Origin: an uncultured Campylobacter sp.
GTDB taxonomy: Bacteria; Campylobacterota; Campylobacteria; Campylobacterales; Campylobacteraceae
Length of the DNA stretch: 19,124 bases
Direction: 5' to 3'
Assembly: GCA_937990735.1 (NCBI GenBank)
Contig: CALKQT010000068.1
Span: 1-19,124 of the forward strand
Within the stretch, counting starts at the first letter, position 1. Each line of letters opens with the position of its first letter. Shown one piece after another: positions 7,011 to 13,392 of the stretch. The translations under genes and the position numbers were made by a program. Under the pieces are notes generated by a model. That model did not search any database. It was not told where the DNA came from and saw only the letters and a program-made list of their open reading frames with translations.

Positions 7011-7043
7011 ATTATAGCTAATAAAAGAAAATCATTGTATAAT
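7011..7043. promoter_or_regulatory. Closely packed divergent promoters for dut and yhbP-like
   Basis: A perfect TATAAT reads leftward at 7011-7016 (toward dut) and another reads rightward at 7038-7043 (TTGTATAAT, toward the gene at 7065). Their inner edges are only 21 bases apart, so RNA polymerase could probably not occupy both together. Confidence 0.7.
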
Positions 7044-7064
7044 TTAGCAAAAAGGAGGCTTAAA

Positions 7065-7478
7065 ATGTGTGCCGCTCAGGATAAATTCGACGAGTTTTTA
7101 GGCAGGATGAAACTCCTATCTCTCGGAGTTTTGCGCAATAATCTGCCATATTGCTGCAGTGCATTTTATGCCTACGATCCGCAAAATAAGGAGCTCATCA
7201 TCGCAAGCGCGAGCGACTCCGAGCATATCAAAGCAGTCTTTGCCAACCGCGGAGTTGCAGCTACAGTCGCACTGGATACGAAATTTGTAGGTAGGATCAA
7301 AGGCGTGCAGATTTGCGGCCATATCCGTAGCGCGGATGAGCGCGAAACCTCGCTATATCTTAAGCGCTTCCCGTTTGCGCGCGCGATGGAGACCGATTTT
7401 TTTACGATCAGAATTGATTGGATGAAAATGACCGATAATACCCTAACTTTCGGCAAAAAGCTAATTTGGGAACGCTAG
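7065..7478 (+). CDS. yhbP: YhbP/UPF0306 family protein (PNPOx-like split barrel)
   Basis: 137 residues. Resembles E. coli YhbP: the C-terminal block KRFPFARAM, then TDNTLTFGKKLIW (roughly residues 108-135) matches closely, as does the central VGRIKGVQICGHIR (74-87). The family has the FMN-binding split-barrel fold of pyridoxamine 5'-phosphate oxidase relatives. Its function is unknown; flavin binding is a family inference. The ATG at 7065 has an AAGGAGG site. The in-frame TTG at 7035 overlaps the -10 box and cannot be the start. Transcribed away from dut. Confidence 0.85.
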   Translation: MCAAQDKFDEFLGRMKLLSLGVLRNNLPYCCSAFYAYDPQNKELIIASASDSEHIKAVFANRGVAATVALDTKFVGRIKGVQICGHIRSADERETSLYLKRFPFARAMETDFFTIRIDWMKMTDNTLTFGKKLIWER

Positions 7479-7770
7479 TTCGCTAAGAATATCGTCTATT
7501 TATTTTTACGAAATTTTAGACTTGCAAGGCTTAAATTTTATCTAGTAAAATTTTGAAATTTGCATAAAATTCTATCTTGTCGATTTTTCAAAGAATTTCA
7601 CCATTAGATCCGCTTTAAAATTTCCGCTCGGTTGGTTTTTGGAATTTTACAGCATGGAATTTAGCGTAAAATTTCATCTTGCAAGCTGAGGTTGTCACAA
7701 ATTTTATTCCCTTAGAAGCGGAGCCTGCCGCGTAAAATTTAGCTTTTCAAATTTAGCCTGGCGCTCAAGC
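7479..7770. other. AT-rich convergent intergenic region, no gene seen
   Basis: 292 bases between the convergent yhbP-like gene and the broken tautomerase gene. It is very rich in AAATTTT/TAAAATT words. An imperfect dyad near 7511-7539 might act as a 3' end, but there is no convincing terminator. Confidence 0.4.
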
Positions 7771-7979
7771 TTAGCTCTGCCGCTTCCTGATTTCGCTTAC
7801 TAGTCGTCCGCCAATCGCGTAGTCGTCAGTGGATATTTCATCTATCGTAACGACGGTGGTTTTTTGCCCCTACCCAGCACGGCTACCAGGGCATCGGTTA
7901 GGTCTTTTACGAGCTTTGCTTTTTGTTCACGACTTAAGCCGCCGTGCTCTTTGGTGATTTTAACGTTTATGTAGGGCAT
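7771..7979 (-). pseudogene. 4-oxalocrotonate tautomerase family gene, frameshifted at an A6 tract
   Basis: From the ATG (AAGGAG site) the frame reads MPYINVKITKEHGG, then a helix to VLGRGKK at residue 40, with Pro2 as the catalytic proline of the family after Met removal. It then runs into a stop at 7842-7844, giving only 45 residues. Moving to the -1 frame at the A6 run (T6 at 7860-7865 on the plus strand) continues with TTVVTIDEI, YAIGG and RLVSEIRK, the normal family C-terminus, giving a 69-residue protein. One missing A restores the alignment exactly. It may be a true inactivating deletion, a sequencing error, or a site of -1 frameshifting or transcript slippage. A TACAAT -10 (8003-8008, minus strand) is present, and the gene diverges from luxS. 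Confidence 0.85.
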
Positions 7980-8002
7980 TAATTCTCCTTAAAATAAACG
8001 TA

Positions 8003-8057
8003 ATTGTAACTAAAATTTCGTCTGTGCGCCTGAAAGTGCGAAATTTTATGTTAAAAT
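8003..8057. promoter_or_regulatory. Divergent promoters for the tautomerase gene and luxS
   Basis: Minus-strand TACAAT at 8003-8008 suits the tautomerase start at 7979. Plus-strand TGTTAAAAT (core 8052-8057) suits luxS at 8086, giving a leader of roughly 22 bases that includes TTTAAGGAG. Confidence 0.5.
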
Positions 8058-8085
8058 CGCTGCGATCTGAATTTAAGGAGAAAAT

Positions 8086-8589
8086 ATGCCGTTGTTAGAT
8101 AGTTTTAAGGTCGATCATACCCGCATGAATGCCCCTGGCGTGCGGCTCGCAAAGAGCATGCGCACCAAAAGCGGCGATAAAATTAGCGTCTATGATCTGC
8201 GGTTTTGCCGTCCGAATTTAGAGATCATGAGCGAGCGCGGCACCCACACGCTGGAACATCTTTTCGCGGGCTTTATGCGCGAGCATCTAAATAGCGCGGA
8301 TGTCGAGATCATAGACATCTCGCCGATGGGGTGCCGCACGGGCTTTTATATGAGCGTGATCGGCGCACCTAGCGAGAGCGCCGTCGCGGCGGCATGGAGC
8401 GCGAGCATGAAGGATATTTTGGGCGTGGGCTCTCAAGCAGACATCCCCGAGCTGAATAAATTTCAGTGCGGCACCTTCGCGATGCACTCGTTAGTAGAAG
8501 CTAAACAGATCGCGCAAAACGTGCTAAATAAGGGGATCGGAGTGATCAAAAACGACGAGATCGCGCTGGATCCAAGCAAGATAAAATAG
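8086..8589 (+). CDS. luxS: S-ribosylhomocysteine lyase
   Basis: 167 residues, normal length. Cleaves S-ribosylhomocysteine to homocysteine and the AI-2 precursor DPD in the activated methyl cycle; cytoplasmic. The metal ligands are present: H54-T-L-E57-H58 and C128 (FQCGTF). The catalytic C83 lies in MGCRTGFY. The N-terminal DSFKVDHTRMNAPGVR block is typical. The ATG follows AAGGAG. A single-gene unit with its own promoter and a hairpin 12 bases after the stop codon. Confidence 0.97.
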   Translation: MPLLDSFKVDHTRMNAPGVRLAKSMRTKSGDKISVYDLRFCRPNLEIMSERGTHTLEHLFAGFMREHLNSADVEIIDISPMGCRTGFYMSVIGAPSESAVAAAWSASMKDILGVGSQADIPELNKFQCGTFAMHSLVEAKQIAQNVLNKGIGVIKNDEIALDPSKIK

Positions 8590-8600
8590 TTTTGAAATTT

Positions 8601-8634
8601 AAGAGATAGCGCAAAATTTTAGTGCTATCTCTTT
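8601..8634 (+). terminator. Probable luxS terminator hairpin
   Basis: Perfect 10-bp arms AAGAGATAGC (8601-8610) and GCTATCTCTT (8624-8633) with a 13-base AT-rich loop, starting 12 bases after the luxS stop. The T run is short (three), so termination may be weak. Confidence 0.6.
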
Positions 8635-9105
8635 GAGCACCGATTGTTCCGCGATTAGTGTATAACGCGCCATAAAATATTATCGTAAAATATACAAAAA
8701 TTTGAGACACAAAATGCGTATTTGCTAAAACAAGCCAGAGGCAACATCTATTTATAAGCCGATTTAGCGCTTGCCGTAAAGTCTGCGTCACGCGAGGTTT
8801 TTGATAAAAGCTACGATTTGGCTTTAAGCTCCGGGGCAAAAGCGCACAAGCAAAGCTCATATCAAATTTAATAAATTTATCTTGTAGGTCGGCTTTAAAT
8901 TTATAAGAATTTTTAAAATTTCGTCTTAAATTAAAGCCTAAATTCTATCCTCAAATACCCTGCTTATGCGCATTATTACTTTCAGATGCGATCTTCAATC
9001 CTCAAAAAAAAATCGCACAGCAAAACGAGAAATTAGAGTTTTTATTTAAGGTTGCGTTGCGAGTTTGGCGCTTGAAATTTCACTTTCGCTGCACGAAAAG
9101 AATGC
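8635..9105. other. Gene-free stretch between luxS and the cupin gene
   Basis: About 470 bases (565 counting the flanking control sites). It has an A9 homopolymer at 9004-9012 inside a loose TGCGAT/ATCGCA dyad (8987-8992, 9012-9017). The minus-strand open frame at 8546-8860 has no supporting site and overlaps the luxS end and hairpin. No gene or RNA recognised; a decayed gene cannot be excluded. Confidence 0.4.
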
Positions 9106-9111
9106 TAAAAT
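9106..9111 (+). promoter_or_regulatory. Extended -10 of the cupin gene
   Basis: TGCTAAAAT with core at 9106-9111, about 45 bases before the ATG. The same TGCTAAAAT string precedes the mqnF-like gene. Confidence 0.5.
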
Positions 9112-9155
9112 TCCGCCGAAACAGCACCGGATGCGGTGAACTTAAAGGAGAGAAA

Positions 9156-9494
9156 ATGCAAAGAATTTTTCATATAAAAGATGCTATTTGTAGCGACGAG
9201 CGAGCCGTAAAAACGACATTTTTTACTACGGAGGCCACTTGCGGCGCGGTTTGGGTCGTCAAACGCGGCCAGGTCGTAGCGCCTCATATCCACCCAGACG
9301 GCGATGACGTGTGGATCTGCTTAAGCGGACGCGGCGTGTTTTATCCGAGCAAGGGCGAGGAGGTACCGATCTGTGCGGGCGATCTAATCATTTCCAAAAG
9401 CGGAGAGTGCCACGGTATGAAAAATACGGGCGATGAGGATTTTGTGTTTGCAAGCGTTACGGCGCCGATTCCGTGCGGCTACGAAGCGCTTTGA
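9156..9494 (+). CDS. Single-domain cupin protein
   Basis: 112 residues, one conserved beta-barrel cupin domain. Motif 1 is H44-I-H46-PDGDD around 44-51, with Asp in place of the usual Glu. Motif 2 is GDLIISKSGECH86GMKN, so a metal site made of H44, H46, D50 or D51, and H86 is likely. The substrate cannot be told from the sequence; such small cupins include sugar isomerases, dioxygenases and pure binding proteins. The ATG at 9156 has AAAGGAG before it. The open frame extends 33 codons upstream, through the promoter, in a basic stretch that is not expected to be coding. It stands alone on the plus strand. Confidence 0.85.
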   Translation: MQRIFHIKDAICSDERAVKTTFFTTEATCGAVWVVKRGQVVAPHIHPDGDDVWICLSGRGVFYPSKGEEVPICAGDLIISKSGECHGMKNTGDEDFVFASVTAPIPCGYEAL

Positions 9495-9605
9495 ATTAAA
9501 ATTTGCCAGAGATTTTGTGGCATTCGTAAAATAAATTAGCGCCGCAAAGAGTTAAATTAGAATTTGTCCGTAGCGTTAAATTTCATAAATTTAGCCGCGC
9601 TTTTG

Positions 9606-9611
9606 TACAAT
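9606..9611 (+). promoter_or_regulatory. Candidate -10 of the DKNYY-like gene
   Basis: TTTTGTACAAT, core TACAAT at 9606-9611, about 46 bases before the ATG at 9658; a good extended -10. Confidence 0.5.
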
Positions 9612-9657
9612 TTCAAGTGCCGCGCAATCTGCGGCGAGATTAAATTTGAGGCAAAAG

Positions 9658-11115
9658 ATGTATGAAGATTTTACGCAAGAGCCAAAGGATGAGCGCGCGC
9701 AAAAGAAGCGCAAAGCTAGGGCGCGCAAGGTAGAAGAAGATCGTAAGCCGGCGCGAGACGCGCCTCGGGGCATGCCGCTTTGGCGCAAGATCGTGCTTGG
9801 CGCGATATTTGTATTCGCGGCTTTTAGCGTGCTTATTCTGGCGGCTGTTATAAATTCCAGCGACGACTACTCGCCACGGGACGACGAGCAGATCAAATAC
9901 AGCGATTTTTACAAAAAAGGAGATGAAATTTACGCCCTCGTGGTAGGTGCGGGCTATTTTGCGATACCGGACGCGGACGCGGCGAGCTTTCGGGTTTTGG
10001 ATTTCGGCTCCGGCTACCGCTCCAACGTCGCGGCGGATAAAAACGCCGTATATTGCGGAAATATCGCGATGAGCGAGCTAGAGCCCGCACGCACGAAAGC
10101 CGTAGCGTTCGGATACGTAAGCGACGGGCAAGTTAGCTATTTTTGCGACGGCGAGGTGGTGTGGAACGACGCGCTGGGGGCGTTTAAGCTCACTTATGAA
10201 ACCTTGGCGCATATCTTTTGGGATGCGCCCAAGCCGCAAAGCTACATTTATAAATTTAAGCGAATGGACGCTACGGATCTGCGCCAAATCGCGGGTGTAT
10301 ATTACGCTGCGCAGGGCTCTCGCGCGTTTTATAAGGGAGAGGTTTTGCCCGGCGCCGATGCCGCGAGCCTGCGCCAGATAGAGGGAAGCGACGGCAGGGA
10401 GAGCGGCGTTTACGCCGCAGACGGCGCGAACGTGTATTTTAAAAACCTGCGCCTTGACGCGCGGGATAACGGCGGGCATTACGAACTTTTGAGGCAGTGG
10501 TTGAGCTATTTTTTGTGGGATGCGAAAAGCGGCGACGTTTTTGCAAACGATTTAAAATTTGATCCCGTCTCCGCGCCATATACTCCGCTAAATAGGCAGC
10601 TTGCGCATTCAAACCATCTGCTTTTTGCCTCCCCTGGCGGCATCTATTATTTCGACGAGAATGACGGAAAGCAAAAGCGCGCGGCAGACAATCCCTTCGC
10701 GGGCGAAGTTCACGCGCTTAGCGGCAGCGTGTTTCAAAGCGGTAAGCGGATATATTTTTTGGAGCGCGCGGATGTTTGGGGCGGCGGTCGCAGCACTCGC
10801 AGGCTGGTCGCTCGCAAAAGCGGACTTTTCGCGCTCGAGCTGCCGCACGAGTGGCGCAGGGTAGGCGGCGTGCACGGTGGGCTATACGGCTGGGTCTATT
10901 CAAACGGCGGACGATTTTTCTACTTCGACGATCTGGGCTCTTCGCAACTGATAGATCGCTGCATTTATGAGATCAGGGATCTAGATTTGGTTGAAATTTT
11001 GCTTCAAAAAAGCAGCCTTGGCACGAGTAAAATTCGCGAGATGATAAAGAATGGCGGGCTTGAGGCGGTGGACGGCGAGCTGCTTTTTGAGATAAAGACG
11101 CGAGTGGAATTTTAG
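9658..11115 (+). CDS. Membrane-anchored DKNYY-repeat-like protein
   Basis: 485 residues. A charged cytoplasmic N-terminus rich in Lys, Arg and Glu (1-42) is followed by one membrane segment (about 44-65) and a large, probably periplasmic, region. That region contains DKNYY-type repeats: DADAASFRVL, then AADKNAVYCG (about 105-134), and again GADAASLRQI, then AADGANVYFKN (about 232-263). Further aromatic Y/F-F strands (around IYYFDEN, IYFLE, FFYFDD) suggest more degenerate copies in a beta-rich fold. The DKNYY family has no defined function that I know of. The ATG at 9658 has GAGG at good spacing; the in-frame TTG at 9646 overlaps that site and is rejected. It stands alone, with gene-free stretches on both sides. 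Confidence 0.75.
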   Translation: MYEDFTQEPKDERAQKKRKARARKVEEDRKPARDAPRGMPLWRKIVLGAIFVFAAFSVLILAAVINSSDDYSPRDDEQIKYSDFYKKGDEIYALVVGAGYFAIPDADAASFRVLDFGSGYRSNVAADKNAVYCGNIAMSELEPARTKAVAFGYVSDGQVSYFCDGEVVWNDALGAFKLTYETLAHIFWDAPKPQSYIYKFKRMDATDLRQIAGVYYAAQGSRAFYKGEVLPGADAASLRQIEGSDGRESGVYAADGANVYFKNLRLDARDNGGHYELLRQWLSYFLWDAKSGDVFANDLKFDPVSAPYTPLNRQLAHSNHLLFASPGGIYYFDENDGKQKRAADNPFAGEVHALSGSVFQSGKRIYFLERADVWGGGRSTRRLVARKSGLFALELPHEWRRVGGVHGGLYGWVYSNGGRFFYFDDLGSSQLIDRCIYEIRDLDLVEILLQKSSLGTSKIREMIKNGGLEAVDGELLFEIKTRVEF

Positions 11116-11642
11116 CCGCGATTTGAGCACAATTCGAGCATGAAAAGCGCTGCTAAATTTTAAAATTTGATTTTGCTTCGGCACAAATTTATAAAATTTA
11201 AACGTCGTCGTGGGCTCTGGCACAGGTTTAGAATTTCATTGCAAATCGCTTTAAGAGGGAGCGCGCAAATTTCGTTTTGCGTCGTCTCGACGACGCGCGA
11301 AATATTTTGTATCGGTCGCGATCTTTGCGTCGCGGCGCGCTTTGATAAGGCGTCGCCGTAAATTTTATTTTAGCGCCGCAGCTTTCGTAAAATTTCGCTA
11401 GCAGTGCAGGTAACGCAGCGACAGAGCGTAAATTTAAAAGGTTTAATCGTAAAGCTACGCGCATAAAACTTGCGCACTGAGCTCGCAAGATAAAATTTAG
11501 AGACTTGGATTCAAAAGCGTAAATTCCTTTTTTGATATGAAATTTAACATAGTGAGTGCAGATCGAGCGGCGCGATCAAAGCGCCGTTTTGCGAGCAGAT
11601 GGGCCCTAAGCGGCGCCGAAAGCGAGCATCGGATGTGAAGCA
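11116..11642. other. 527-base intergenic region between convergent genes, no gene seen
   Basis: It holds a perfect dyad GCGTCGTC-TC-GACGACGC (11279-11296) and a CGGCGC/GCGCCG hairpin (11568-11586) followed by four T on the plus strand. Small open frames on both strands here have no sites and biased composition. Confidence 0.4.
11568..11590 (+). terminator. Possible intrinsic terminator, plus strand
   Basis: CGGCGC (11568-11573), a 7-base loop, GCGCCG (11581-11586), then TTTT. The orientation suits plus-strand transcription, but the nearest plus-strand gene ends about 450 bases earlier. It also lies just past mnmA on the other strand, where no T run follows the stem. Confidence 0.3.
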
Positions 11643-12674
11643 CTATTTTATAAATCCGCTTGCTATTACGCGGTCGCGCTCGTCGTAAAAAACCGCGAGC
11701 TGTGCAGGAGCGATGCCCGCTGCGGGCGCGGACAGCACGGCATGCACGCCGCCGTCTTCGCGAGGCGAAATTTTAACGGGGAGTTTGGCGCTGCGGTAGC
11801 GGATCTTAACGCCGAGATTCGGCATATTTAAAATTTCATCCCTGCTTAAAAAGGCGTTAAAATTTTCGGTGTCGAACTCGTAGGTCGCCAGCTCCTCCTT
11901 ACCGCCCACGACGATCTCGTTTTTGTGCGGATCGATGCTTAGCACAAAGTGTGGCTCATGCGCGCCGTGCACCGTAAAACCGCGGCGCTTGCCGATCGTG
12001 TAGTGCATATAGCCCTCGTGAGTGCCGATGGCATTGCCCGCGCGGTCGCGCACGATTCCGGGCATTTTGGTGCCCGTATGACGGTTCAAAACGTCGATGT
12101 AGGTGGTATCCACAAAGCAGATCTCGCTGCTTTCGCTCGCAGAAGCGATCTGCGAAAGCTCCTCATAGGCGCGCGCAGCCTCTTTGACATCCTTTTTATA
12201 CATCCCTCCAAGCGGAAAGAGCATAAACTTAAGCGCGGCGGGATCGATGTTTGCTAAAAAATAGCTCTGATCTTTGCTAAGATCTGCGGCGGCTTTTAAA
12301 AGCCTGTCCTCGATGCGGACGTAGTGCCCGGTAGCTAGGCGCTCAAAGCCCTGTTCGCGCGCGAATTCCAAAAGCTTGCCGAGCTTTATGCGGCGGTTAC
12401 ACAGCGCGCAGGGATTCGGCGTAAGACCGCCTATATAAGCCTGCACGAAGGGCTCGTAAACGTCGCGATTAAAATCATCCTGCAGATCCAAAATGTGGAT
12501 TTTTATGCCCAAAAACTCGCCTACTTTGCGAACTTTGGCGATGTTTGCCTCATGATAGCCGGGCTTTGCGTGCAGCTTCATATAGCAGCCCTGCACCTCG
12601 TGCCCCGCGTCCTGCAGCAGCTTCGCGCACATCGAGCTATCCACGCCGCCGCTCATCGCGACTAAAATTTTCAT
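11643..12674 (-). CDS. mnmA: tRNA-specific 2-thiouridylase MnmA
   Basis: 343 residues, normal for the family. Adds sulfur at C2 of wobble U34 in Lys, Glu and Gln tRNAs, using ATP. The PP-loop S8-G-G-V-D-S-S14 is at the N-terminus. The active-site cysteines are C89 in NPCALCNRRIK and C186 in SEICFVD. A tRNA-binding G-H-Y-V-R-I block follows at 116-121, and the C-terminal beta domain includes YTIGKRRGF. The ATG overlaps the stop of the LOG-family gene by four bases (12671-12674), indicating translational coupling in a two-gene operon. Confidence 0.96.
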   Translation of the reverse strand: MKILVAMSGGVDSSMCAKLLQDAGHEVQGCYMKLHAKPGYHEANIAKVRKVGEFLGIKIHILDLQDDFNRDVYEPFVQAYIGGLTPNPCALCNRRIKLGKLLEFAREQGFERLATGHYVRIEDRLLKAAADLSKDQSYFLANIDPAALKFMLFPLGGMYKKDVKEAARAYEELSQIASASESSEICFVDTTYIDVLNRHTGTKMPGIVRDRAGNAIGTHEGYMHYTIGKRRGFTVHGAHEPHFVLSIDPHKNEIVVGGKEELATYEFDTENFNAFLSRDEILNMPNLGVKIRYRSAKLPVKISPREDGGVHAVLSAPAAGIAPAQLAVFYDERDRVIASGFIK

Positions 12675-13276
12675 TCGTTCTCCTTACGTCGTACATCCGT
12701 TAAAATTTCATACACGCTGTCGCAGAGCATGAAATTTTGCAGATCGCTTTCGTTTATCGCACCAGATTTTAGCAGTGAAGTGCGGAAAAACTCCATTAGC
12801 GGTGCGTAGAATTCCTCGTCGTAAAGATAGATCCGTGCGCGCTTAAAGCCCGTCTGCACCAGCACTAAAATTTCAAAAAACTCATCCAACGTCCCAAAGC
12901 CGCCCGGAAAGATGACGAAAATTTCGCTGTTTTCGATGAGAGCGCCTTTGCGTGGCGCAAATGCCGAAAATTTCGCGCCCTGCGTCAAAAAGCCGTTGCT
13001 TTTTTGCTCAAACGGCAGCATGATGTTAAAGCCCACGCTGTGCGTCCTCGCTCTCGCAAATGCGCCTCGGTTGGCGCCTTGCATAATGCCGCCACCGCCT
13101 CCGGTGATGATCGAGTATCCTAAATCGGCGAGCCCCTCGCAAAGTTTTTGAGCGTCTTTTACGTAGCGATTGTCCTCGCTAAAGCGCGCCGAGCCGAAGA
13201 TCGTGGCGCTTTTGCCCACGTTTTTGAGATTGTCGCGGGCGATTTTGATGTCTTTTAAAATTTCTTTTAACTGCAT
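12671..13276 (-). CDS. LOG family (TIGR00730) nucleotide 5'-monophosphate phosphoribohydrolase-like protein
   Basis: 201 residues, Rossmann-like fold. The signature elements are the Gly-rich ITGGGGGIMQGANRGA (57-72), R109-K110 in FAPRKGALIE, and P124-G-G-F-G-T-L-D-E132. LOG enzymes release the base from nucleoside monophosphates (cytokinin ribotides in plants; AMP or similar in bacteria). The real substrate here is not known. No clear ribosome binding site precedes the ATG; a TAATAT -10 (13297-13302, minus strand) leaves a short AT-rich leader. First gene of the operon with mnmA, which it overlaps by four bases. Confidence 0.88.
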   Translation of the reverse strand: MQLKEILKDIKIARDNLKNVGKSATIFGSARFSEDNRYVKDAQKLCEGLADLGYSIITGGGGGIMQGANRGAFARARTHSVGFNIMLPFEQKSNGFLTQGAKFSAFAPRKGALIENSEIFVIFPGGFGTLDEFFEILVLVQTGFKRARIYLYDEEFYAPLMEFFRTSLLKSGAINESDLQNFMLCDSVYEILTDVRRKENE

Positions 13277-13392
13277 GATTAATCTATCTTTTATGTATAT
13301 TATTTAAAATTTTAGCTTTAAGAATAACATTAAATTTTTAAATTTAGCCTTAAAATAGCGAGTTGTATGCTGTTTTAAAATTTCATCGTAAA

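Noticed and set aside
7035..7064. Upstream TTG start for the yhbP-like gene
   Set aside because: It overlaps the TATAAT at 7038-7043 and lacks a ribosome binding site; the ATG at 7065 has AAGGAGG.
8546..8860. 104-codon minus-strand open frame after luxS
   Set aside because: Overlaps the end of luxS and its hairpin, with no ribosome binding site and no recognisable motif.
9004..9012. A9 homopolymer as a phase-variation switch
   Set aside because: It lies in a gene-free stretch about 95 bases upstream of the cupin promoter, outside any coding frame or -10/-35 spacing.
9057..9155. N-terminal extension of the cupin protein
   Set aside because: It would run through the TGCTAAAAT promoter and the AAAGGAG site; the ATG at 9156 fits family length.
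11228..11488. 86-codon minus-strand open frame downstream of mnmA
   Set aside because: No ribosome binding site and no motif; it contains the palindrome at 11279-11296 and has Arg/Ala-rich shadow-like composition.
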